Notes under the pieces: model-generated | Told to the model about the DNA's origin: nothing | Database searches by the model: none | The model's input: the letters and a program-made list of their open reading frames with translations, nothing else | Program-made: the position numbers and the translations under genes | Shown: positions 1 through 6,019 of the stretch, piece after piece | How the letters are laid out: each line of letters opens with the position of its first letter | How positions within the stretch are numbered: the first letter of the stretch is position 1 | NCBI GenBank assembly: GCA_913052075.1 | Contig: CAJXDD010000058.1 | Location: 1-13,202, forward strand | Origin: UBA9926 sp913052075 | GTDB taxonomy: Bacteria > Pseudomonadota > Gammaproteobacteria > Pseudomonadales > Azotimanducaceae | Direction of reading: 5' to 3' | DNA length: 13,202 bases

Positions 1-182
1 GGATCGAGCAGGAGCAGCGACACAATCAGGGCTCACAGCAGATGGACGCTGCTTCCCTAGAACGGTTTATCGCGCACTACGAGCGGATCTCCCGGTGGAT
101 GATGGAGGATCTTCCCTCGCGCGCGGATCACACGCTGACCCTCGGCGCTGATCATGAGATCCTCGACGCGAGGGTTAACTAA
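1..182 (+). CDS. 3' end of a P-loop kinase-like gene (5' part outside window)
   Basis: The frame that starts at base 3 stays open for 59 codons and stops with TAA at 180-182; the start lies left of the window. The visible tail contains FIAHYERISRWMMEDLPSRA followed by D-H-T-L-T-L-G-A-D-H. From memory this resembles the C-terminus of bacterial uridine-kinase-like or D-glycerate 3-kinase-like P-loop proteins (pattern 'HYERLTR...MPARAD...L...H'). The Walker A region that would prove it is not in the window. The last codons (G-A-D-H-E-I-L-D-A-R-V-N-stop) recur in degraded form at 106-bp intervals downstream, so the present stop may lie in the first unit of a tandem repeat. Being coding is fairly likely from the long open frame and coherent residue pattern; the family call is tentative. 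Confidence 0.45.
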   Translation, partial: IEQEQRHNQGSQQMDAASLERFIAHYERISRWMMEDLPSRADHTLTLGADHEILDARVN

Positions 183-410
183 GCAGGGCGTGCGAGGAAG
201 TGCTAATCCTAACGGCCCACGCGCTTGGGTGCGTTATGCACTCGAACCTGGCGCTGATCATGAGATGCTTGATTCGAGGGCTATTTAAGCTGGGCGCGCC
301 GGCACGGTTCCAGCTCAAAAACTGATCATTGCAGGCGCATCAAGCACTCTGGCGATGCGTTGGTCATAAGTCCCTCGACTATCGAGTTAACTAGCTTAGA
401 TAGCTCGGCA
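144..410. repeat. Degenerate tandem repeat, 106-bp period, three units, made from the kinase 3' end
   Basis: The last codons of the kinase-like gene (from 144) recur at 250 and at about 356, offsets of exactly 106 and 212. Ungapped comparison gives 41 of 50 identical bases for 144-193 against 250-299, and 27 of 37 for 145-181 against 357-393. Units 2 and 3 also share GCACTC (238-243 and 344-349) and CGGCA (300-304 and 406-410) at the same 106 offset. The stop codons line up: TAA 180, TAA 286, TAG 392. The predicted tails are LDARVN, LDSRAI and LDYRVN. Each unit keeps a small dyad just before its stop: CCTCG/CGAGG at 161-173, CTTG/CGAG at 268-278 with one G-T pair, and CTCGA/TCGAG at 374-386. 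Units 2 and 3 have no plausible start codon or ribosome site, so they look like relics or structural elements. Confidence 0.7.
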
Positions 411-529
411 TTGTCCGACGCTGGAGCTTCCCTCTCAAAAAAGTCCAAATTACCCTCGACACCGACTACGACGCGCTCGGGGTGATGTTTAGCAAAGCGC
501 AAGATGCAGGTGTTTACCTAGACGACTAA
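404..529 (+). other. Short open frame without start codon, possible coding relic
   Basis: Between the end of the tandem repeat and the first confident gene (411-769) there is no recognisable complete gene. One frame is open from the TAG at 401 to the TAA at 527. It ends in a protein-like tail, GVMFSKAQDAGVYLDD, after V-Q-I-T-L-D-T-D-Y-D-A-L. No ATG, GTG or TTG with a ribosome site opens it; the only internal ATG leaves 15 codons. It may be the degraded 3' end of a lost gene or a chance frame. I do not recognise a family. Confidence 0.2.
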
Positions 530-611
530 TGCACTTCACCCAAAAGTGCAGAGTGTGGATCTTAGGCGGCAGAGATGGGGGCTAAAGATGAACGTAGTTC
601 CGAATGATCCT

Positions 612-712
612 CGGTCGCGATTTGTTTTGAATGGACTGCACTCCGCGTATGCGTGTGCACGAAAGGAATGGTCACAAATGGGTGCAAATGACGGTCGCGA
701 TTCAGCTTTGAT
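612..712. repeat. Pair of imperfect 21-bp direct repeats, 80 bp apart
   Basis: CGGTCGCGATT occurs at 612-622 and 692-702. The similarity extends weakly to 632 and 712 (16 of 21 identical, both ending in TTTGA). The second copy lies about 60 bp upstream of the envelope-protein start at 770, so the pair could be regulator sites for that gene. No known regulator consensus is recognised. Confidence 0.4.
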
Positions 713-722
713 TCAGTAATCA
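709..722. promoter_or_regulatory. Inverted repeat TGATTCAGTAATCA, possible operator
   Basis: The arms TGATT and AATCA are perfect and separated by CAGT. The site lies 47 bp upstream of the ATG at 770 and overlaps the end of the second direct repeat. A TTGATT hexamer (708-713) could act as a -35 element, but no convincing -10 follows. Confidence 0.3.
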
Positions 723-769
723 GCATCTATCTTCTCACCTATCGAATGACATAAGCCGAGGAGAGCGAC

Positions 770-1282
770 ATGAGAACACTCACAGCAATCGTGATTATGA
801 TGGTGAGCAGCCAAGCGTTAGCAAGGCAGGTGGAATACATCGAGGCGGACGTGGTGTCGGTGGTGCCGGTTATCAAAGACGTCCAAGTGGTGACCCCAGA
901 GCGAAATTGCTGGCAGGAAAGGCAGTACGGAAGCCGAAGGGATGGCCACGGTGATCACGGTGTGGGACTTGTCGTTGGCGGCGTCGTCGGTGGTGCTATT
1001 GGACACGGTCTGGGTCACAAGAAGCGTAATAAGCAAGTGGGTGCGGTCGTTGGTTCAATACTCGGTGCAACCCTTGGGAATGCCATATCTCACAAACGCC
1101 GACACCACCGGCAGAGCGAGTGGGTCGAACACTGCGAGGTGGTAGAGACGCGCCGGGGGGAGAGCCGCATTGTAGGTTACGACGTTGAGTACGAATACGC
1201 GGGCACAGTGCATGAGACACGCATGTCGCGTGATCCAGGGGCTACGCTGCGATTGCGTGTTGAGGTCCAACCGATTAGTTGA
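770..1282 (+). CDS. ycfJ: YcfJ-like glycine-zipper envelope protein
   Basis: A 170-residue protein with a Sec-type signal peptide (residues 1-18, cleavage probably after ALA). A glycine-rich zipper region at about 65-106 contains two G-x3-G-type hydrophobic segments separated by a basic stretch, as in Rick_17kDa_Anti / 2TM glycine-zipper proteins. The C-terminal part (GYDVEYEYAG, then T-R-M-S-R-D-P-G) matches what I recall of E. coli YcfJ, including the two flanking cysteines (here C47 and C122). There is no lipobox cysteine after the signal, so it is probably periplasmic or membrane-inserted rather than a lipoprotein. Histidine/arginine-rich patches flank the zipper (residues 59-63, 79-86, 108-114), which might bind metal or anionic surfaces. 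A strong ribosome site, GAGGAGAG at 758-765, fixes the start. It appears monocistronic. The biochemical role of this family is poorly defined. Confidence 0.85.
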   Translation: MRTLTAIVIMMVSSQALARQVEYIEADVVSVVPVIKDVQVVTPERNCWQERQYGSRRDGHGDHGVGLVVGGVVGGAIGHGLGHKKRNKQVGAVVGSILGATLGNAISHKRRHHRQSEWVEHCEVVETRRGESRIVGYDVEYEYAGTVHETRMSRDPGATLRLRVEVQPIS

Positions 1283-2001
1283 TTTGCCGTAGCTGACGCG
1301 CGACTCGCCACGTAGTGAGTTGTTCGCCAGCGCGGCTCTGGTTCATCGCTCTGAGTAAGAGTAGGTGTAGCACGCTTTGGAATCGCAGATCGGGCAGGTC
1401 ATTTTGAAGCTGTTCCCTACGAGTTGACGGAAAAAGACGGGCGTCGCGGGTACGCCTAAGCGCCTCAATCGAACTACGGATTCAAATTCTAGACATCACA
1501 CGCGCTAGAAAAGGCGCAGAGCAGAAGCTTTGTTGAGGATGATCGTGGGTAGCCGGTCAGCTGTGAGCACAAAAAATCCCCAAAAAAATCGCTCGCAAAA
1601 CGCACCCGCAAAAAGTGTGTTAAGTGAAGAAGTAACAGGAAAGTTGGGTCAGAGAATCAATTGTTTGGCAGCGATATTGGGTTTTATTGAGGTAACGGTG
1701 CGGCCATTGCTTGAAGTGGTATGAGAGGCAACCCTTTGTTTTTGAGTTGGGCAGGATGTGAGACCTAAAAAAAGCTAGACAGATATGCAGACCATCGCGA
1801 ATAGCAGCGCTCGCCCTATCTGCTGAGAAGGATTGTTCATGGGCAAAATAGGGTTACCGATTCTGACGGGTGCTAGAATGAATGTGGTCTCTGTTGGATC
1901 GGCCCAACGAGCGATTAGCTAGTCAGGACAGCAATTGGAAAACAGCAAGCAATAAGTAGCTAGTAAAAATAGCATGCAGCAACGAGCGAAAAGCGAATCA
2001 T
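1283..2001. other. 719-bp gene-poor stretch with A-tracts
   Basis: No confident gene is visible. Short frames exist but lack support. One at 1355-1459 has no start codon and ends in a protein-like AVPYELTEKDGRRGYA tail. A TTG-started 64-codon frame at 1530-1724 has no ribosome site and no recognisable family. At 1571-1614 four A-tracts (6, 7, 4 and 5 A) are spaced by about 11-14 bp, which would be expected to bend the DNA somewhat. No clear terminator was found for the upstream envelope gene. The right end contains the repeated promoter-like module described separately. Confidence 0.4.
1894..1964 (+). promoter_or_regulatory. Twice-repeated TTGGA(T/A)-N16-TAGCTAGT module, candidate tandem promoters
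   Basis: TTGGAT at 1894-1899 is followed after 16 bases by TAGCTAGT (1916-1923). TTGGAA at 1935-1940 is followed after 16 bases by TAGCTAGT (1957-1964). The modules are offset by 41 bp, about four helical turns, and their spacers differ. Hexamer spacing is compatible with sigma-70 promoters, though TAGCTA is a modest -10. The second module ends 37 bp before the PepSY start. A separate pair, CAACGAGCGA at 1905-1914 and 1980-1989, brackets it. The role is inferred from position and spacing only. Confidence 0.4.
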
Positions 2002-2382
2002 ATGGACTGGATGACGCAGAAAGAGGGTAAGCGAACGAGTAAGCGAACCGATGGAACGACAGTTATCTCGACCATGCTTCTCGTTACGTTAACGACGATT
2101 GGTCAGGCCAGCTTTTCAACGCCTGATGCCTCGCGAGAGATCAAAGCGAATGCCATTGAACGTGAGGAACGTTTTATGGGTAACAGGGCTCGAAATCGTG
2201 TCCAGATTAACAATCAGTCCGCAATTCAGATCGTCAAAAGAAAATTCAGTAACCATCGTATTCTGAATGCGAGACTTGAAAGCGCCCGAGGAAAGCCTCG
2301 TTATCAAATTAAAGTGCTGTCTGCCGAGGGGGTCGTCAACATGATCTACGTGGACGCTCAAACCGGTGCGATCTCGGATTAG
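2002..2382 (+). CDS. PepSY-domain periplasmic protein, first gene of a two-component operon
   Basis: The protein is 126 residues. After a basic N-terminus (residues 7-16) comes a hydrophobic segment at about 20-36 (V-I-S-T-M-L-L-V-T-L) ending in GQAS, consistent with a signal peptide or single anchor. Residues 71-125 match a PepSY domain: the helix around SAIQIVKRKF, then strands RILNARLE, PRYQIKVL and MIYVDAQTGAI. PepSY proteins encoded next to histidine kinases are commonly thought to be extracytoplasmic modulators or binding partners; which ligand applies here is unknown. The stop lies 5 bp before the response-regulator ATG, so co-transcription is very likely. The ribosome site before 2002 is weak; an in-frame ATG at 2011 is an alternative start that leaves the signal segment intact. 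Confidence 0.8.
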   Translation: MDWMTQKEGKRTSKRTDGTTVISTMLLVTLTTIGQASFSTPDASREIKANAIEREERFMGNRARNRVQINNQSAIQIVKRKFSNHRILNARLESARGKPRYQIKVLSAEGVVNMIYVDAQTGAISD

Positions 2383-2387
2383 GCGGC

Positions 2388-3071
2388 ATGGCAAATCGCA
2401 TTCTTCTTCTCGAGGATGACAGCACATTGCGCGGGCAGCTCATGACGCTGCTGTCTGATCGAGGCCTCATTGTTGATTGTTATGCAGATGGTGAAAGCGG
2501 GCTCCAGAGGGGGCTGGAGGGCCACTTTGACGTCGCCATTATCGATTTAGGTCTGCCGAAGACCCCTGGTCTAGATGTTGTGCGTGAATTAAGAGCGCAG
2601 GGCGTTGATGCGCCGATCTTGATCTTGACTGCCCGAACAGATTGGAGTGATAAGGTCGAAGGCCTGGACGCGGGCGCCGACGATTACCTAGCCAAACCCT
2701 TCCACCTAGAGGAACTCGTCGCCAGAATTAACGCGTTGCTCAGAAGGGCGCGAGGAGAAGTGAAATCATCGGTAACCCTTGGTGCGCTGACGATCGATCT
2801 GCGAGAGCAACAGGCCTATCTGCAAGACGAACCGCTCCAGCTGACTACCTATGAATACAAACTCCTCCACTATCTGATGACCAGCGCCGGTCAAACCTTG
2901 TCCAAAGGAGACCTTGCCGATTACCTGTATGACGTCGATGGTGATCGCGACAGTAATGTCATTGAAGTGCTTGTAGGACGACTGCGTAAGAAATTGCAGC
3001 CAGCGGAGGGTCATCCCGCCATTGAAACGCTGCGTGGTCGGGGGTATCGCCTGCATTTGAGCGATGCATGA
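2388..3071 (+). CDS. OmpR/PhoP-family response regulator
   Basis: A 227-residue DNA-binding regulator. The receiver domain (about 1-120) has the acidic pair D10/D11, phospho-acceptor D53 in AIIDLGLP, T81 and K103. It includes LTARTDWSDKVEGLDAGADD, very close to what I recall of E. coli PhoP. The winged-helix output domain (about 128-225) has the usual LTTYEYKLLHYL, the recognition-helix segment NVIEVLVGRLRKKL and the terminal GRGYRL wing. Length is normal for the family. Its stop overlaps the kinase start by 4 bp (ATGA at 3068-3071), and the PepSY gene is 5 bp upstream, so the three form one operon. The paired kinase is also PhoQ-like, which supports a PhoP-class assignment. The signal and regulon cannot be inferred, so no gene symbol is given. 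Confidence 0.92.
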   Translation: MANRILLLEDDSTLRGQLMTLLSDRGLIVDCYADGESGLQRGLEGHFDVAIIDLGLPKTPGLDVVRELRAQGVDAPILILTARTDWSDKVEGLDAGADDYLAKPFHLEELVARINALLRRARGEVKSSVTLGALTIDLREQQAYLQDEPLQLTTYEYKLLHYLMTSAGQTLSKGDLADYLYDVDGDRDSNVIEVLVGRLRKKLQPAEGHPAIETLRGRGYRLHLSDA

Positions 3072-4450
3072 TCGGACGGTTTCGTATTCGATCCTTACGA
3101 GCGAGGCTGATCGGAGCGGCTTTGCTTGGGCTATCTATTTCGATGGCACTCCTGGGTGCTGCGATCGAGACAGCGCACTCAGCGAGCGTCAACGCCGCTC
3201 GTGCTGAGCGCCAGATTGCCCAGCTGTACGGGCTCATCGCGGAGGCGGAAGAATCCAGTCTCGGGTTAACCCTGCCTATCGAAGTCGCGGATCCCCAGCT
3301 GAATCAACTTGAGAGTGACAGGTTTGCTGGCGTTGTGGACCAGCGGGGAAAAGTGATTTGGGCTAGCGCCTCAACGGCGCTGCTCAACGAGAATTGGACA
3401 GCAGCGGCTCGCGAGTCGATGCCTGCCTTTGGTGTCCCTAAAAGCTGGTCGGTGGACGACCGGGTTGGAGCATTAATTGGTCAGAAAGTGGCCATTCGAT
3501 GGCAAACACCGATGCTCGAGGCGGACTATACCTTCGTCGTATTCGAGGTGGCAGAAGAGGCGATGGCGGAAGCCGCGGCATTCAGGCAACAGCTCATATG
3601 GTGGCTTGCAGGTGCTGTCGTGATTGTGCTCGTGCTGCAATTTCTTAGCCTGCGGTGGGGGCTTGCGCCTCTCACAGCATTTACCCAGGACCTCGCAAGA
3701 GTCAGTGACGGACGATCGAGCCACCTGCCTGAGGACGATGTCACTGAATTTAAGCCGCTGGCTAAGGCGCTCAATCATCTGGTTACTCATGAGCGGGCGC
3801 AAAGCGAGCGCTATCGTCGATCACTTGCCGATTTAGCTCACAGTCTTAAGACGCCGCTATCGATCCTGCGCAATGAGCGTGCCCTAAATCAAAGAGACGG
3901 GACTAGCCGGTCTTTGGCAGCATCGGTCGACCAAATCGTCGATCCTCTCGATGATATGGAACAGAAAATCGCTTACCAACTGGAGCGGGCGGTGTTGGGT
4001 CAGTCGAGCATTGCGCTCGCTCTGATTGAGGTTAAGCCGGTGGTCGAGGCGCTGTTTAGAGCCATGGAGAAAGTGTTTCGCGCGAGTCAGCCCAGGCTCC
4101 GAATGGAGCTAGACGAGCCAACCTTGAGGATTGATCAGCGCGATCTCAATGAGCTGCTCGGTAATTTGATTGAAAACGCACTCAAATATGGCGCGACTGA
4201 GGTGTTGGTCACGCTCTGCCTCACAGATCACGGCGCGCGTCTATCTGTTCACGATGATGGGCTAGGTATACCGGCCGACCAGCACGAAACCATTATGCGA
4301 CGGGGGCACCGCGCGGACACACGGACCGAAGGACAGGGAATAGGCCTTGATATTGTCGGGGAAATTGCTGGCCGCTACGGGTCTGACGTTCGGTACGAGC
4401 AGTCAGAGCGGCTTGGCGGCGCACATTTCAGCGTGACATTTAAGCGATGA
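3068..4450 (+). CDS. PhoQ-like membrane sensor histidine kinase
   Basis: A 460-residue inner-membrane kinase. It has TM1 at about 13-33, a periplasmic sensor of about 140 residues (34-176), TM2 at about 177-195, then a HAMP-like linker. The dimerisation box is SLADLAHSLKTPLSIL with phospho-acceptor H258; the H-S-L-K-T-P-L form is the PhoQ-type H-box. The ATPase domain has an N-box (GNLIENALKYG, N370), G1 (DDGLGIP, 396-402) and G2 (GQGIGLDI, 423-430). All catalytic motifs are present, so it should be active. I do not see the dense acidic cluster that E. coli PhoQ uses to bind divalent cations, so the ligand may differ. It should phosphorylate D53 of the regulator encoded just upstream. The stop lies 2 bp from the end of the convergent CDGSH gene, and no terminator is visible between them. 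Confidence 0.9.
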   Translation: MIGRFRIRSLRARLIGAALLGLSISMALLGAAIETAHSASVNAARAERQIAQLYGLIAEAEESSLGLTLPIEVADPQLNQLESDRFAGVVDQRGKVIWASASTALLNENWTAAARESMPAFGVPKSWSVDDRVGALIGQKVAIRWQTPMLEADYTFVVFEVAEEAMAEAAAFRQQLIWWLAGAVVIVLVLQFLSLRWGLAPLTAFTQDLARVSDGRSSHLPEDDVTEFKPLAKALNHLVTHERAQSERYRRSLADLAHSLKTPLSILRNERALNQRDGTSRSLAASVDQIVDPLDDMEQKIAYQLERAVLGQSSIALALIEVKPVVEALFRAMEKVFRASQPRLRMELDEPTLRIDQRDLNELLGNLIENALKYGATEVLVTLCLTDHGARLSVHDDGLGIPADQHETIMRRGHRADTRTEGQGIGLDIVGEIAGRYGSDVRYEQSERLGGAHFSVTFKR

Positions 4451-4452
4451 AT

Positions 4453-4692
4453 TCAGAGCTGATTGTGAGTGCCATCGCATAAAGGCGCTTTTTCGGTCTT
4501 CTTACAACCACAGAAGTACAGGGTCTTATCAGTCTCTGCAGTATGCTTGACGGGCAGGATGTCAGTGCCTTGATGGGCGCCATCGCAAAAGGGTTGGTTG
4601 GCGCTTCTTCCACATGCGCACCAAAAATAACTTTTCCCTGCTTCAACATCGATGGCGTAGGGCGCTTTCTGGGCGATCACAACATCAGTCAT
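4453..4692 (-). CDS. Small tandem CDGSH iron-sulfur protein
   Basis: A 79-residue soluble protein with two CDGSH-type motifs. Motif 1 is C25-x-C27 ... C36-D-G-A-H40 and motif 2 is C61-x-C63 ... C72-D-G-T-H76. Each has the three cysteines and one histidine that bind a [2Fe-2S] cluster in mitoNEET-like proteins, so two clusters per chain are expected. There is no transmembrane anchor or signal peptide. Bacterial tandem-CDGSH proteins are thought to act in redox or cluster transfer; a specific role is unknown. The gene is convergent with the histidine kinase (2-bp gap) and divergent from the acyl-CoA dehydrogenase gene. A modest ribosome site (TTGAGGAA) precedes the ATG. Its neighbourhood, beside a flavoprotein dehydrogenase, would permit an electron-transfer role, but that is conjecture. 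Confidence 0.9.
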   Translation of the reverse strand: MTDVVIAQKAPYAIDVEAGKSYFWCACGRSANQPFCDGAHQGTDILPVKHTAETDKTLYFCGCKKTEKAPLCDGTHNQL

Positions 4693-4726
4693 AAGGGTTC
4701 CTCAACTCAATTGGGGTTATGCTACC

Positions 4727-4756
4727 TTGATGAATTCATGATCCACAAGCCATAAT
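4727..4756 (+). promoter_or_regulatory. Candidate sigma-70 promoter of the acyl-CoA dehydrogenase gene, with a palindrome
   Basis: TTGATG (4727-4732) and CATAAT (4751-4756) are 18 bp apart on the plus strand, 56 bp before the ATG at 4812. The perfect 10-bp palindrome ATGAATTCAT (4730-4739) overlaps the -35 hexamer, a position where a repressor would block polymerase. The promoter reading is moderate; the operator reading is weaker. Confidence 0.45.
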
Positions 4757-4811
4757 GCAGGGCCGCGCGGGTGTGGCCACCTGGCGCTTTTTCTTTCTAC
4801 GGAGTATCAGC

Positions 4812-5945
4812 ATGGACTTTTCCTTTTCATCAGAGCAAACCTTGCTTCAAGACAGTGTTGAGCGATTCATTCAAAACGATTATGGGTTTGATCAGCGGCA
4901 GAAATTGACAGGGTCCGAGCTGGGTTTTAGCAAGGAGCATTGGTCCCACTTTGCTGAGCTTGGGTGGTTGGGCCTGCCTTTCGCAGAGGAGGATGGTGGC
5001 TTTGGTGGCTCAGCCATCGACACCATGATTGTGATGGAGGCCTTTGGTAAAGGGCTGGTAGTCGAGCCCTATGTATCCACGGTACTGATGGCCGGCAGCG
5101 CGCTTGCCCACGCAGGAACGACTGCCCAGAAAGAAAGGCATTTGGCTGCGATTATTGGCGGAGAGTCTCAGGCGAGCCTTGCTTATATCGAGCCTCAAGC
5201 GCGTTTCAATCTTAATCATGTGGTGACTCGAGCCGTTCCAGATGGCAGCGATTGGGTGATCAGTGGCTTCAAAGGTGTTGTGCTCGGAGCGCCTAGCGCA
5301 GATCTGCTGATCGTTTCAGCGCGGACGGATGGTGATGAACAAGCGGAGGAAGGCATTACGCTCTTTATCGTCCCTGCTAATGCAGAGGGGGTCTCTCGAC
5401 GCAATTACCCGACGATCGATGGGTTTAGGGCCTCTGAAGTCACGCTAAGCGATGTGCGGGTCAGCGCTGAATCAGTCTTGGGCGAGATGGGTCAAGGCCT
5501 CGCGACGCTTCAATACGCGATTGACCAAGGGATCTTGGGCGTGGGTGCCGAAGCCGTGGGCGCGATGGAAGTGCTCTATAAGGACACTGTTGAGTACTGT
5601 AAAACGAGAGAGCAATTCGGCCAACCTATTGGTAAGTTCCAAGTGCTCCAGCATCGTATGGTCGACATGTTCATCGAGCACGAGCAAACCAAATCACTCG
5701 CCTACATGGCGGCCATGCGACTTGCGGAGGAATACAACGGCGAATCGCGTAAAGCATTGTCGGCGCTCAAAGTTCAGGTGGGCAAAGGGGGTACCTTCGT
5801 TGGTCAAAACGCGGTTCAGCTCCACGGCGGCATGGGTATGACCGACGAGCTCAATATCGGTCATTACTTTAAACGCCTAACGGCCATTGAGACGCTATTC
5901 GGTAACTCAGATTTTCATCTCAAGCAATATTCTGCCCTCTCGTAA
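4812..5945 (+). CDS. Acyl-CoA dehydrogenase, PimD-like (small-subunit) type
   Basis: A 377-residue FAD enzyme that should introduce an alpha-beta double bond into an acyl-CoA. The chosen ATG has a GGAG ribosome site at 4801-4804; an upstream in-frame ATG at 4755 would add 19 atypical residues and has no such site. The N-terminal helical domain begins MDFSFSSEQTLLQDSVERFI. The middle beta domain spans about 120-230. The C-terminal helical domain carries REQFGQPIGKFQVLQHRM (266-283) and QLHGGMGMTDE (336-346), family signatures. The end, KRLTAIETLFGNSDFHL, resembles the pimeloyl-CoA dehydrogenase small-subunit type. The Y-E-G-T catalytic-Glu motif of common dehydrogenases is not there: FGNS occupies about that place. 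The substrate is unknown, and no partner large subunit is adjacent. The hydrolase gene follows 74 bp later on the same strand. Confidence 0.9.
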   Translation: MDFSFSSEQTLLQDSVERFIQNDYGFDQRQKLTGSELGFSKEHWSHFAELGWLGLPFAEEDGGFGGSAIDTMIVMEAFGKGLVVEPYVSTVLMAGSALAHAGTTAQKERHLAAIIGGESQASLAYIEPQARFNLNHVVTRAVPDGSDWVISGFKGVVLGAPSADLLIVSARTDGDEQAEEGITLFIVPANAEGVSRRNYPTIDGFRASEVTLSDVRVSAESVLGEMGQGLATLQYAIDQGILGVGAEAVGAMEVLYKDTVEYCKTREQFGQPIGKFQVLQHRMVDMFIEHEQTKSLAYMAAMRLAEEYNGESRKALSALKVQVGKGGTFVGQNAVQLHGGMGMTDELNIGHYFKRLTAIETLFGNSDFHLKQYSALS

Positions 5946-5990
5946 GTTGTATAAGTCGTCAGTTGTTGGATAAGTCGCCAGTTGAATAAA
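5946..5990. repeat. Short tandem repeat between dehydrogenase and hydrolase genes
   Basis: ATAAGTCG(T/C)CAGTTG occurs at 5951-5965 and 5970-5984 (19-bp period). Partial copies flank it (GTTG at 5946, GTTGAATAAA at 5981). It begins directly after the dehydrogenase stop codon (TAA 5943-5945). It probably arose by replication slippage; no function is evident. Confidence 0.6.
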
Positions 5991-6019
5991 AGGCCCACCC
6001 AAACACGAGGAGCAGTGAG

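Noticed and set aside
333..357. CGCATC/GATGCG dyad between repeat units 2 and 3
   Set aside because: Six-bp arms with a long loop and no U-tract; expected by chance in this length.
1355..1459. Start-less frame ending in AVPYELTEKDGRRGYA, suggestive of a winged-helix regulator C-terminus
   Set aside because: Only 34 codons, no start, and the resemblance is too short to support a family call.
1530..1724. 64-codon frame starting with TTG
   Set aside because: Unusual start, no ribosome site, low-complexity basic composition driven by A-tracts, no family recognised.
4755..4811. Upstream ATG that would extend the acyl-CoA dehydrogenase by 19 residues
   Set aside because: No ribosome site; the extension is unlike the family's start, whereas the ATG at 4812 has GGAG at 4801-4804. 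The extension also overlaps the proposed -10 element.
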